Shown here piece after piece: positions 1 to 6,791 of a stretch of 12,054 nucleotides of DNA. Both the position numbers and the translations under genes were made by a program. The stretch comes from an uncultured Bacteroidales bacterium (GTDB taxonomy: Bacteria > Bacteroidota > Bacteroidia > Bacteroidales > P3): NCBI GenBank assembly GCA_947097635.1, contig CAMURW010000018.1:1-12054 (forward strand). Reading direction: 5' to 3'. The stretch's first letter is position 1; each line of letters opens with the position of its first letter. The notes beneath the pieces are model-generated. The model saw only the letters and a program-made list of their open reading frames with translations, was not told the origin of the DNA and searched no databases.

Positions 1-2
1 CC

Positions 3-377
3 AATACTAGCGACGCACGTCCACACAGCGCCGTGGCACAGTTCACCTACCATAAGGCGTTCCGCAGCTATGACCTGAACGTGATGCTGAACGGACGCCT
101 GCTCTCCAGTGCCACCTACCACGTCCTTGACAACAGCGGCAGCGGCCAATACGACACCTACAAGAAATACACCTCGTCTGGCTATACGATGTGGAAGTTG
201 ACGACGATGCACCGTTTCCACAATGCCATTACCGTCACCTTTGCCATCGACAACCTCTTCAACTACATCCCCTACACCTACGCCTATAACAGCCCCTACA
301 CGCAAGGCATCACCTTCTATCTCGGTGCCAGCCTCGATTTGCAGCGTTTGGTCGAATGGTTTCCCTCAAGGAGATAG
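3..377 (+). CDS. TonB-dependent outer-membrane receptor, C-terminal fragment (5' end outside window)
   Basis: The frame is open from the left edge with no stop, so this is the 3' end of a larger gene and the GTG at 33 is not a real start. The roughly 124 visible residues alternate aromatic and polar positions as outer-membrane beta-strands do. They include the late-barrel signature 'FAIDNLFNY' followed by a tyrosine-rich loop, and a closing strand 'GITFYLGASLDL'. The true C-terminus runs on a further dozen residues (LVEWFPSRR at the end), slightly longer than the usual barrel that stops at an aromatic residue. TonB-dependent receptors import large ligands such as siderophores, haem, cobalamin or glycans across the outer membrane. 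The substrate cannot be read from this fragment, but the exported CbiX-type chelatase downstream on the same strand makes a tetrapyrrole or metal-chelate ligand plausible (inference). The family call is fairly secure; the specificity is not. Confidence 0.75.
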   Translation, partial: NTSDARPHSAVAQFTYHKAFRSYDLNVMLNGRLLSSATYHVLDNSGSGQYDTYKKYTSSGYTMWKLTTMHRFHNAITVTFAIDNLFNYIPYTYAYNSPYTQGITFYLGASLDLQRLVEWFPSRR

Positions 378-378
378 A

Positions 379-406
379 GTCTCCGATTTTCAATAAACAC
401 GGAGAC
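379..406 (+). terminator. Hairpin just after the receptor stop codon, possible terminator
   Basis: A perfect 7-bp stem (GTCTCCG at 379-385 paired with CGGAGAC at 400-406) encloses a 14-base loop and starts two bases after the TAG stop. No U-run follows, so it is not a classical intrinsic terminator. It could end transcription weakly, protect the 3' end of the mRNA, or be chance. Confidence 0.35.
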
Positions 407-601
407 GAACATTTCAATCTGTGCAAAAAGTAATTATTTAGTAATAACGTGATTATAAGTACTATAGAAATGTTGTTCCACTACTTTCGATACTCGTTAT
501 TCCCTTGGATTACCCGAAAACAACGGATGACACCCTTCATTCGTTTATACTTTACATAGTACTCCTACAAGTAAATGGATATTCACATAAATATTATACC
601 A

Positions 602-1504
602 ATGAAAAAGATTCTTACATTTCTGACAGTGGTCTTCTGCATGACGGTATTCCAACCCGTGCAGGCACAGGATGCGCTGGTGGTGATAACCCACGGCGCA
701 CCGTCAAAAGCATGGAACACATCTGTCCTTGCCCTCGAACAGCAGGTTACCGATGCCTTGAAGGCCAAAGGGCTGGAGGGCAAGTTCAGTTACGTACGCG
801 TGGCACTGATGGAGTTCGCCTCGCCCACCATCGCTGATGTAGTGAAGGACTGCGAGAAAAAAGGTATCCGCCGCATCTATGCTGTGCCGCTGTTCATCGC
901 TCCATCATCGCATTCAGAGCAGGACGTACCCAATATCCTCGGCTTGAAATGCGACGCACCCACCCTCGCCACGCTGAAGGAGGAAAAGGCACAACTCGTC
1001 AGCACAGACATCCATATCACCGTCGGTCCCACGCTGTACTACACCGACACTATCAAGCATATCATCGCCGACCGTGTGTCTTCTCTCGCCAAGGACAAGA
1101 AGGACTGTACCTTCATTCTGCTGGCACATGGCGACCTCGACTATTATCCTTTCTACAACCGTCTTTTGGACAGCGCGGGTCGCCTCGTCCAACAGCACAC
1201 TGACATACCTTTCGGCGGTTATGCCACCGTGGGCATGGGACAGGAGTTCTATCGCGACATGCTGCCAGCCGTGCAGCGTGCCGCCGCCACAGGCCACAAG
1301 ACCATCCTTGTGCAGGGCATCTACCTCTCCAGCGGTGTGCAGGAGCTGGCCATGATGGGCAATATGTCCCAAGGACACCAGCAATACAAAGATCAGTTCC
1401 CCAAGAACGTGGACATTGTCTATAGCAGCGAAGCTCTCCTGCCCGACCTGCGCATCGCCGCTTGGATAGCCGACCGTGGCAAGGAATGGCTGGAATGCAG
1501 GTAA
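602..1504 (+). CDS. Exported CbiX/SirB-type sirohydrochlorin (cobalto/ferro)chelatase-like protein
   Basis: This 300-residue product begins at the ATG at 602. An upstream in-frame start at 575 would place nine residues ahead of a clean signal peptide, so 602 is preferred. Residues 1-22 form the signal (two lysines, a hydrophobic core, then 'VQA' before Gln23), so the protein should act outside the cytoplasm. The mature part has two class II chelatase halves. The first half carries the two histidines of the CbiX metal site: His31 in 'VVITHG' and His104 in 'VPLFIAPSSHSEQDVP'. The second half keeps 'LLAHG' (His176), but where a second histidine would lie it has 'GIYLSSGVQ' with Gln247, so only the N-terminal half looks catalytic, as in long CbiX/SirB enzymes. 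These enzymes insert Co2+ or Fe2+ into sirohydrochlorin. An exported version next to a TonB receptor may instead bind, load or strip metallated tetrapyrroles (inference). A 224-bp gap separates the two genes, so co-transcription is uncertain. Confidence 0.78.
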   Translation: MKKILTFLTVVFCMTVFQPVQAQDALVVITHGAPSKAWNTSVLALEQQVTDALKAKGLEGKFSYVRVALMEFASPTIADVVKDCEKKGIRRIYAVPLFIAPSSHSEQDVPNILGLKCDAPTLATLKEEKAQLVSTDIHITVGPTLYYTDTIKHIIADRVSSLAKDKKDCTFILLAHGDLDYYPFYNRLLDSAGRLVQQHTDIPFGGYATVGMGQEFYRDMLPAVQRAAATGHKTILVQGIYLSSGVQELAMMGNMSQGHQQYKDQFPKNVDIVYSSEALLPDLRIAAWIADRGKEWLECR

Positions 1505-1739
1505 CACACATATTGGTAGCCCGTTGACGGAATTAATTTAGTGCATATTTAACTCTGTCAATGAGTTGGTTGTTTAAGAAATTAATGTATTGGACGACAG
1601 TTTACGGACTGATTTTGCCTGTGATACGGGCAAACATGCCGTCGGGTTGTTTTGCATGGTGCAAATAAATAATAATTCAGAGAAATTGGTGTTTGTATAA
1701 TAGCTTTTTATGCAACATTCCCAAATTACTGACATGCAA
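1505..1739. other. Intergenic region between convergent genes, no supported gene
   Basis: AT-rich sequence between the chelatase stop and the terminator hairpin. It contains one 35-codon open frame on the + strand (1561-1668) with a hydrophobic middle, but no recognisable family or convincing start signal. No tRNA-like, repeat-like or insertion-sequence structure was seen. Confidence 0.4.
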
Positions 1740-1769
1740 AAAAGGCGCACTGTAATCAGTGCGCCTTTT
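1740..1769 (-). terminator. Strong intrinsic terminator, effectively bidirectional
   Basis: A perfect 13-bp stem (AAAAGGCGCACTG at 1740-1752 with its complement at 1757-1769) closes on the four-base loop TAAT. Reading the minus strand, the stem ends in a U-run extended by the A-tract at 1738-1743. It lies 25 bases beyond the aspA stop codon and so most naturally ends aspA transcription. The A/T symmetry should also let it stop + strand transcripts from the chelatase gene. Confidence 0.88.
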
Positions 1770-1794
1770 GAACTATTTTTTTGAAGGTATAGTC

Positions 1795-3222
1795 TTATTT
1801 CATCTTCACAACCTCGGACAGGTCAACTGGCTCCAGCATGTTCTCGGGCACGAGGATTTTGTCGAGTTGTTCTTTGGTGAGCAATTTGTGCTCCAGCACA
1901 AGTTCGTACACACCGCGGCCAGTTTCGCTGGCTTCCTTGGCAATCTTGGTGCTGGTCTTGTAGCCGATGATGGGGTTCAGCATGGTAACAATACCGATGG
2001 AACCTTCCACCAACTGGCGGCAGCGTTCCTCGTTGGCCATGATGCCATCGATGCAGAGTGTGCGCAGGGTGTCCAGGCCGTTCTTCAGCAGGTGTACGCT
2101 CTCAAAGAGGGTGTATGCCATTACGGGCTCCATAACGTTCAGTTCCAACTGAGCATTGTCGGCAGCGATGGTGATGCAGAAGTCATTGCCGATGACTTTG
2201 TAAGCCACTTGGTTCATCACTTCGGGAATAACAGGATTCACCTTGCCAGGCATGATGCTGGAGCCGGGCTGACGTTCGGGCAGGTGTATCTCGTTGAGAC
2301 CGCAACGGGGACCGCTGCTCATGAGGCGTAGGTCGTTGCAGATTTTGTTGGTCTTGATGCAGAGGCGCTTCATGGCGGCGCTGTACTGAATCATGCAGCT
2401 CGTGGCGCTGGTGGCTTCCACCAGATTGTCGGCTAAGACTATGTCCCAGCCCGTCACCTTGCGCAGAGCTTCTACGCAGGCACGGCTGTAGCCTGGCTTG
2501 GAGCAGATGCCGGTGCCGATAGCAGTGGCGCCCATGTTTACGGTGAGGAACTCGCGAGCGGCGACATTCAGGTTGCGCACTTCGTGACGCAGAGCGGCGG
2601 CGAAAGCACTGAAGGTCTGTCCCAGAGTCATAGGAACGGCATCCTGCAACTGGGTACGCCCCATCTTCACGACGTGTGCAAACTCTTTGGCTTTCTTATC
2701 CAAGGAGTTGATGAGAGCCTCGATATGAGGAATAAGTTCCAGATGTTCCAGCCCCATGGCCAGATGTATGGCACAAGGATAAGCATCGTTGGTGGACTGG
2801 GAAGCGTTGACCACATCGTTGGGGTAGCAATATTCATATTCACCCAGGTTGTGACCCATACGAAGCAGTGCCAAGTTGGCTATTACTTCGTTGGCACACA
2901 TATTGGTGCTGGTACCGGCACCACCTTGAATCATGTCCACAGGGAACTGTTCATGATACTTGCCCGCCAGCAGGTCATCGCAAGCGGCCTGTATGGCACG
3001 GCTTTGTTCTTTGGTAATCATTTCCACCTTCTCGTTGGCGATAGCGGCAGCTTTCTTTGTGAATGCCAAGCCTTTGATGAAGTTGGGGAAGCCACTCAGT
3101 GGTATTCCGCTGATGTGGAAGTTCTCGATAGCACGCGCGGTCTGTACACCATAGAGTGCATCCGCTGGTACGTCTTTGGAACCCAGAAGATCGGATTCTG
3201 TACGGAACGATTTCTTTGTCAT
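1795..3222 (-). CDS. aspA: Aspartate ammonia-lyase (aspartase)
   Basis: The enzyme reversibly deaminates L-aspartate to fumarate and ammonia in the cytoplasm. The 475-residue product aligns by eye from end to end with E. coli-type aspartases: 'DLLG...VPADALYGVQT' near residue 11, 'QGGAGTSTNM' at 99-108, 'SQSTNDAYP' at 141-149, and the fumarase/aspartase superfamily signature 'GSSIMPGKVNPV' at 320-331, which contains the catalytic serine (Ser321 by homology with the Bacillus aspartase). The segment 'MGRTQLQDAVPMT' (187-199) separates it from class II fumarase, which has His rather than Gln there. Length is normal for the family and the ATG start fits the usual N-terminus. In Bacteroidales the fumarate can enter the fumarate reductase branch that disposes of electrons as succinate, so the gene complements the hydrogenase cluster upstream. 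It lies 158 bases beyond the hydrogenase-kinase gene and probably has its own promoter. Confidence 0.93.
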   Translation of the reverse strand: MTKKSFRTESDLLGSKDVPADALYGVQTARAIENFHISGIPLSGFPNFIKGLAFTKKAAAIANEKVEMITKEQSRAIQAACDDLLAGKYHEQFPVDMIQGGAGTSTNMCANEVIANLALLRMGHNLGEYEYCYPNDVVNASQSTNDAYPCAIHLAMGLEHLELIPHIEALINSLDKKAKEFAHVVKMGRTQLQDAVPMTLGQTFSAFAAALRHEVRNLNVAAREFLTVNMGATAIGTGICSKPGYSRACVEALRKVTGWDIVLADNLVEATSATSCMIQYSAAMKRLCIKTNKICNDLRLMSSGPRCGLNEIHLPERQPGSSIMPGKVNPVIPEVMNQVAYKVIGNDFCITIAADNAQLELNVMEPVMAYTLFESVHLLKNGLDTLRTLCIDGIMANEERCRQLVEGSIGIVTMLNPIIGYKTSTKIAKEASETGRGVYELVLEHKLLTKEQLDKILVPENMLEPVDLSEVVKMK

Positions 3223-3247
3223 TGCAATAACTAAATTAAATGTTTTC

Positions 3248-3270
3248 TTCTATATAGAAATGTTTATTTC
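3248..3270. promoter_or_regulatory. Adjacent palindromes upstream of aspA, possible operator
   Basis: TTCTATATAGAA (3248-3259) is a perfect 12-base palindrome. It overlaps a second inverted repeat with arms GAAAT and ATTTC around GTTT (3257-3270). Both lie 26-48 bases ahead of the aspA ATG. In AT-rich DNA such symmetry arises easily by chance, and no regulator can be named. Confidence 0.25.
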
Positions 3271-3327
3271 TTTCTTAACTTATTGGAAAGGTTGTTGTTA
3301 ATTGAGTATTTTTTTATCAATATATTT

Positions 3328-3372
3328 AGTACTACCGATGCCAATAAAATTGCACTGGCAGTACTTTTTTTT
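3328..3372. terminator. Imperfect hairpin with U-run between aspA and the hydrogenase-kinase gene
   Basis: AGTACT at 3328-3333 pairs with AGTACT at 3360-3365, and the inner stem pairs with mismatches around an A/T-rich loop. An eight-base T-run (3365-3372) follows on the + strand, where there is no gene to terminate. On the minus strand only a loose A/T stretch follows. It begins about 10 bases beyond the hydrogenase-kinase stop codon, so a role in ending that transcript is plausible, but the polarity is the reverse of expected. Confidence 0.4.
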
Positions 3373-3380
3373 GCATATTA

Positions 3381-5492
3381 TCAACCTTGCTTCACAATCT
3401 CCAGTTTGGCAAGGGTATCGCGTACCTGCTTGCGTACTATCTCGCGGCTTTCGTCAACGCTTCTGCGATCAAAGTTTCCGTGTTTGATGAGTGCCTCCAC
3501 TATGGCTGCCTGTGTGTCGTCTATCTCGCCGCTGGCGTTCACGGTGATGAGGATGCCTGCGTTCTTGTAATATTGCAGCAAGGGCAGCGTCTTTTCTTCG
3601 TACTCCTCGAGGCGGTGACGTATGGTTGCCTCGTTGTCGTCGCTGCGGTTGGAGATCTGCGAGCGTTCGTGAATGCGGCGCACCAACTCGTTCTTGTCCA
3701 CATCGATGCGTATGACGGTGCTAAGTGTGCGTCCGTATTTCTCGAAGAGACGATTCAGTGCATCAGCTTGTTTCACAGTGCGGGGAAACCCGTCGAAGAT
3801 GAGGCCCTGATCATCGTTGCGTATGGCTTTCTCAATAAGGGTCTCCACAATGCTGTCGTCCACCAGGTCTCCGCGGTCCATAATATCCTTCACCAGCTTG
3901 CCCAGTTCGGTGCCTTCTGTCACTTCTTTGCGCAGCAGGTCGCCAGTGCTAATGTGGTTTAGGTGGTAACGTTTGGCGATAATGTCAGCATGCGTGCCTT
4001 TGCCGGCACCGGGGGCTCCGAAGAGAACGAAGTTCAGTGTGGGACTCTTGGTGGCCTTCTCGCCCAGTTTCATAAGTCGCACGCTATTCTCGATGGTCTT
4101 CTCGCGTGCTTCGTTGCCATATTTGTCCACATCGGCGGCGTTCTTGGGACCGTGATTGATGCAGAGGGCACCGTTGATGCAGCCGCCGTCGCATGCCATA
4201 CCTTCGAAGAAGTTGTTGACGCTCTTGTTGACCTTGAGGAGCATGAGATTCTTGCGAATTTCGTCGATGCCACTCATGGCCACAGGTTTGATGTTGTCCA
4301 CCCCCATCTCCTTGGCAAGGTCCACCACACCCTTGGTGAGACCGGCGCTGCGGGCGAAGATACGACCATAGTAGCTGGCGTTGTCCAGCTGTGTTTCGGT
4401 CTGTTCCACTGTGTCAATGCCTCGGGCATCCAGGAAAGCTTGTAGCTCCTCAAAACTCATCACGCAGTCTATGAGGCCTTCGGTCTTGGGCAGACGGAAC
4501 TCGAACTTCTTTGAACTGCAGGGACCTATGAAGATACACTTGGCAGTGGGGTCGCCGCGCTTTATGAGGCGTGCCGTTTCCACCATAGGACTTACGCTGT
4601 CGCTGATGTATTTCGTGAACTCGGGGAAGTTGTTTTCGATGAACTTCACGAAGCTGGGACAGCAACTGGTAGTCATAGGTGTACCGCCGCGTTCCTTGAA
4701 CTCGTTGGCCTCGCGGTACAGTGTAATATCGGCACCGAGGGCGGCCTCTACCACCTGATGGAAGCCCAGCTTCTTTATTGCCGTCACCACCTGCCCTATG
4801 TTGCCATAATGGCACTGGCTGACGATGGCGGGCGCTATGATGGCATAGGTCTTGTATTTGGTGTTGCCCTCGCTGTTTTTCAGTATGCTGCGGATGTCTA
4901 GTAGGAAGCTTTTGTCCACGATAGCGCCGAATGGGCACTTATATACGCAGGCACCGCAGCTGATGCATTTATTGTTGTCGATAATAGCCTTGTTGTTCTC
5001 GTCCATGCTGATGGCTTTCACCTTGCAACTCACCACGCAAGGGCGGTGCTGCGCAATAATGGCGTTGTAGGGACACACAGTAGTGCATTTGCCGCACTCT
5101 ATGCATTTGTTTTTGTCGATGGTGCAATGATGGTTCACGATGGTGATGGCCTGCTTGGGACACACGGCTTCGCAGTTGTGCTGCAGGCAGCCGCGGCAGG
5201 CAGGGGTGACGTACATGCCGCCCATAGGACATTCATCGCAGGCCACATCAATCACTTCGACAGGGTTGGGGTTCGTGGGATCGCCTCCCATAGCCATACG
5301 CACACGTTCTTGCAGGATGGCACGTTCCTTGTATATACAACAGCGTATCGTGGGCTTGGGACCTGGAGCTATAGTTTTGGGAACGTCGCGATAAGCAGTG
5401 TCAAGCGTGCCGGCATCGGCCGCCTGCATCACCTCTTTCAGTACTTTATATTTTACCAACTGGACGTTGGTATCGAAAACGTTTAAATCCAT
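3381..5492 (-). CDS. Group B-type [FeFe] hydrogenase fused to adenylate kinase
   Basis: One unbroken 703-residue frame carries two enzymes. The ATG at 5492 is preferred over a TTG three codons upstream. Residues 1-80 contain 'TIRCCIYKERAI', typical of group B hydrogenases. Cysteine clusters at 85-111, 130-140 and 176-186 are iron-sulfur ligands, the last two being CxxCxxCxxxC ferredoxin motifs. The H-cluster motifs follow: 'TSCCPSF' (275-281), retaining both the proton-transfer and ligand cysteines; 'FIGPCSSKK' (321-329); and 'MACDGGCINGALC' (432-444). This half should catalyse reversible 2H+/H2 conversion with ferredoxin. After a short basic linker (about 475-484), an adenylate kinase begins: P-loop 'GAPGAGKGT' (492-500), 'STGDLLRKEV', 'DGFPRT' (567-572) and 'NRSDDN' (615-620). 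It is the short form without the zinc-binding LID, and its key residues look intact. A helical tail of about 30 residues ends the protein. It is last in the hydrogenase cluster, 43 bases after the phosphatase, behind an A-rich leader. The fusion is seen directly; coupling of the activities is inference. Confidence 0.93.
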   Translation of the reverse strand: MDLNVFDTNVQLVKYKVLKEVMQAADAGTLDTAYRDVPKTIAPGPKPTIRCCIYKERAILQERVRMAMGGDPTNPNPVEVIDVACDECPMGGMYVTPACRGCLQHNCEAVCPKQAITIVNHHCTIDKNKCIECGKCTTVCPYNAIIAQHRPCVVSCKVKAISMDENNKAIIDNNKCISCGACVYKCPFGAIVDKSFLLDIRSILKNSEGNTKYKTYAIIAPAIVSQCHYGNIGQVVTAIKKLGFHQVVEAALGADITLYREANEFKERGGTPMTTSCCPSFVKFIENNFPEFTKYISDSVSPMVETARLIKRGDPTAKCIFIGPCSSKKFEFRLPKTEGLIDCVMSFEELQAFLDARGIDTVEQTETQLDNASYYGRIFARSAGLTKGVVDLAKEMGVDNIKPVAMSGIDEIRKNLMLLKVNKSVNNFFEGMACDGGCINGALCINHGPKNAADVDKYGNEAREKTIENSVRLMKLGEKATKSPTLNFVLFGAPGAGKGTHADIIAKRYHLNHISTGDLLRKEVTEGTELGKLVKDIMDRGDLVDDSIVETLIEKAIRNDDQGLIFDGFPRTVKQADALNRLFEKYGRTLSTVIRIDVDKNELVRRIHERSQISNRSDDNEATIRHRLEEYEEKTLPLLQYYKNAGILITVNASGEIDDTQAAIVEALIKHGNFDRRSVDESREIVRKQVRDTLAKLEIVKQG

Positions 5493-5535
5493 ATATATCA
5501 ATTTATATATTTTTTCTTTTAATAACCTGTCAGGA

Positions 5536-6789
5536 TTAGTCGTAGCTCACCTCCACTACTTTACCCATCTTTTTCAAATTATCAGCCAGATGCTCCACCA
5601 GTTTCATTTTCATGGTGATATCGATAGGCAGACCCTGATGGGCTTTGTTGACGTTCTGTCCCACGAAGAAGTCGATGCTGGAAGCTTCCTCGAACAGCAC
5701 ATTAGCCAACAGGGAGGCACCGTCCTTCTTGGTGAAGTTCTTAGAGGTGAGGTCGGTGGTGGAGACATATTTCTCACTCAGTTCCAGCAAGCGGCGCAAG
5801 GTTATGACACCTTCGGTGACAAGGTCTATCCCTTCTATGAAACCTATCGGCGGTACGTCGCGGTCAGGAAAGTCGTAACTGGTGCGCAGGGGTTTCTTGA
5901 GATAGCGTGCTACAATCTGGCTGCTGGTGCCTCCGCACACCACTTTTTTGCCTGTGGTGTCCAGGAAGCGCTGCACGTAGAAGTCGTCTTTCTCCTTGTC
6001 CACAGGAGGCCCCACCATCAGGTTGACATGCAGGGCATTCCTCAGTTTGATGGCTGCCACTGTGGTATCATCGCCGGGCTTGGAGAGGTAAAGGTCGTTG
6101 CAGGCCGCTGCCAGCATTGCTGCCACGCAGCGTGCACTCATGTGGGGCTGCACCACGGAGTTGAGGTGATCGATGATTTCGGGACGTTCCCATCCGAAGT
6201 TCAGCATTTGTCCTATGCCAGCATGGATGGTGCCGTCACTCATTATCAATAGCATATCACCATTCACCAGATGCAGGTCGCTTTTATAGAAGCATCTATT
6301 CTGGTATCTCAGTTCCTCGCGCGGCAAGTCCACGCAATGTCCGTCGTGATAGCAGATGGACTGAGGGTTGTCGAACTCGAAGAGGTAACCAACGCCTTGT
6401 TGGTTGATGTGTATCACGCTGAATGTGCTGTAGGCCACGCCACGTTCCTTGCACACCGGCAGGGTGTCGATGATGGTCTCCACGCATTCCTCCATAGGTA
6501 TGTCGTTGCTCACCATGGTACATAGTATCTTGCTGGTGAGCGTGCTCAGTATGTTGGCTTTTACGCCGCTGCCCAGCCCGTCGGCCAGCACCAGCGTAGT
6601 CCATTCGCCGTCGAGATGATATTCCACATTGTCGCCGCACAGTTCTTCGCCCACGTGGTTCAGGGCTGTCCACCCGTACTCCACAAAGAGCTTGCCGCTA
6701 TCGCTATGCTCACGTTCGTGCTGCTTGTACACTTCGTTCTGCCGCACATCGAATCCCGGCCGCAGGGAATATTGCGAACTCTCTTGCAT
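5536..6789 (-). CDS. SpoIIE/PP2C-type serine phosphatase with uncharacterised C-terminal domain
   Basis: The 417-residue soluble protein has a PP2C/SpoIIE fold in residues about 35-250. Metal-binding acidic positions are visible at 'GDN' (Asp53), 'LADGLGSG' (Asp70-Gly71), 'LIMSDG' (184-186) and 'GDDTTVAAIKL' (239-249). This family removes phosphate from serine or threonine of partner proteins, often anti-anti-sigma factors. Residues about 255-417 form a further domain with 'KKVVCGGTSSQIVARYL' and 'GIDLVTEGVITLRRLLEL'; I recognise no named family for it. The start codon lies two bases beyond the stop of the sensory hydrogenase gene, so translation is probably coupled. Phosphatases of this type are known neighbours of PAS-containing group C [FeFe] hydrogenases, where they are proposed to be the signalling output. 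No kinase, anti-sigma factor or STAS-domain substrate is encoded in the window. Family assignment is secure; target and signal are unknown. Confidence 0.87.
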   Translation of the reverse strand: MQESSQYSLRPGFDVRQNEVYKQHEREHSDSGKLFVEYGWTALNHVGEELCGDNVEYHLDGEWTTLVLADGLGSGVKANILSTLTSKILCTMVSNDIPMEECVETIIDTLPVCKERGVAYSTFSVIHINQQGVGYLFEFDNPQSICYHDGHCVDLPREELRYQNRCFYKSDLHLVNGDMLLIMSDGTIHAGIGQMLNFGWERPEIIDHLNSVVQPHMSARCVAAMLAAACNDLYLSKPGDDTTVAAIKLRNALHVNLMVGPPVDKEKDDFYVQRFLDTTGKKVVCGGTSSQIVARYLKKPLRTSYDFPDRDVPPIGFIEGIDLVTEGVITLRRLLELSEKYVSTTDLTSKNFTKKDGASLLANVLFEEASSIDFFVGQNVNKAHQGLPIDITMKMKLVEHLADNLKKMGKVVEVSYD

Positions 6790-6791
6790 AG

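Noticed and set aside
914..1507. A 197-codon minus-strand frame opposite the chelatase gene
   Set aside because: It overlaps a confidently assigned gene and has no family features or start context.
1561..1668. A 35-codon small protein with a hydrophobic middle
   Set aside because: No family, no convincing promoter or ribosome-binding context, and frames of this length are expected by chance.
1795..3222. Class II fumarase
   Set aside because: The superfamily signature fits both enzymes, but Gln in 'GRTQLQDAVPMT' and the overall match to E. coli-type aspartase favour aspartate ammonia-lyase.
2584..3234. A 216-codon + strand frame opposite aspA
   Set aside because: Antisense shadow of a highly conserved enzyme gene, with no recognisable protein features.
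4030..4080. Hidden gene boundary splitting the hydrogenase and the kinase
   Set aside because: The frame reads through without a stop codon, and the linker shows no A-rich leader or methionine at a suitable position directly before the kinase, so a fusion is the simplest reading.
5398..6252. A 284-codon + strand open frame opposite the phosphatase gene
   Set aside because: It is antisense to a gene with clear motifs, its predicted protein is rich in His and Cys with no recognisable fold, and it is best explained as a codon-bias shadow.
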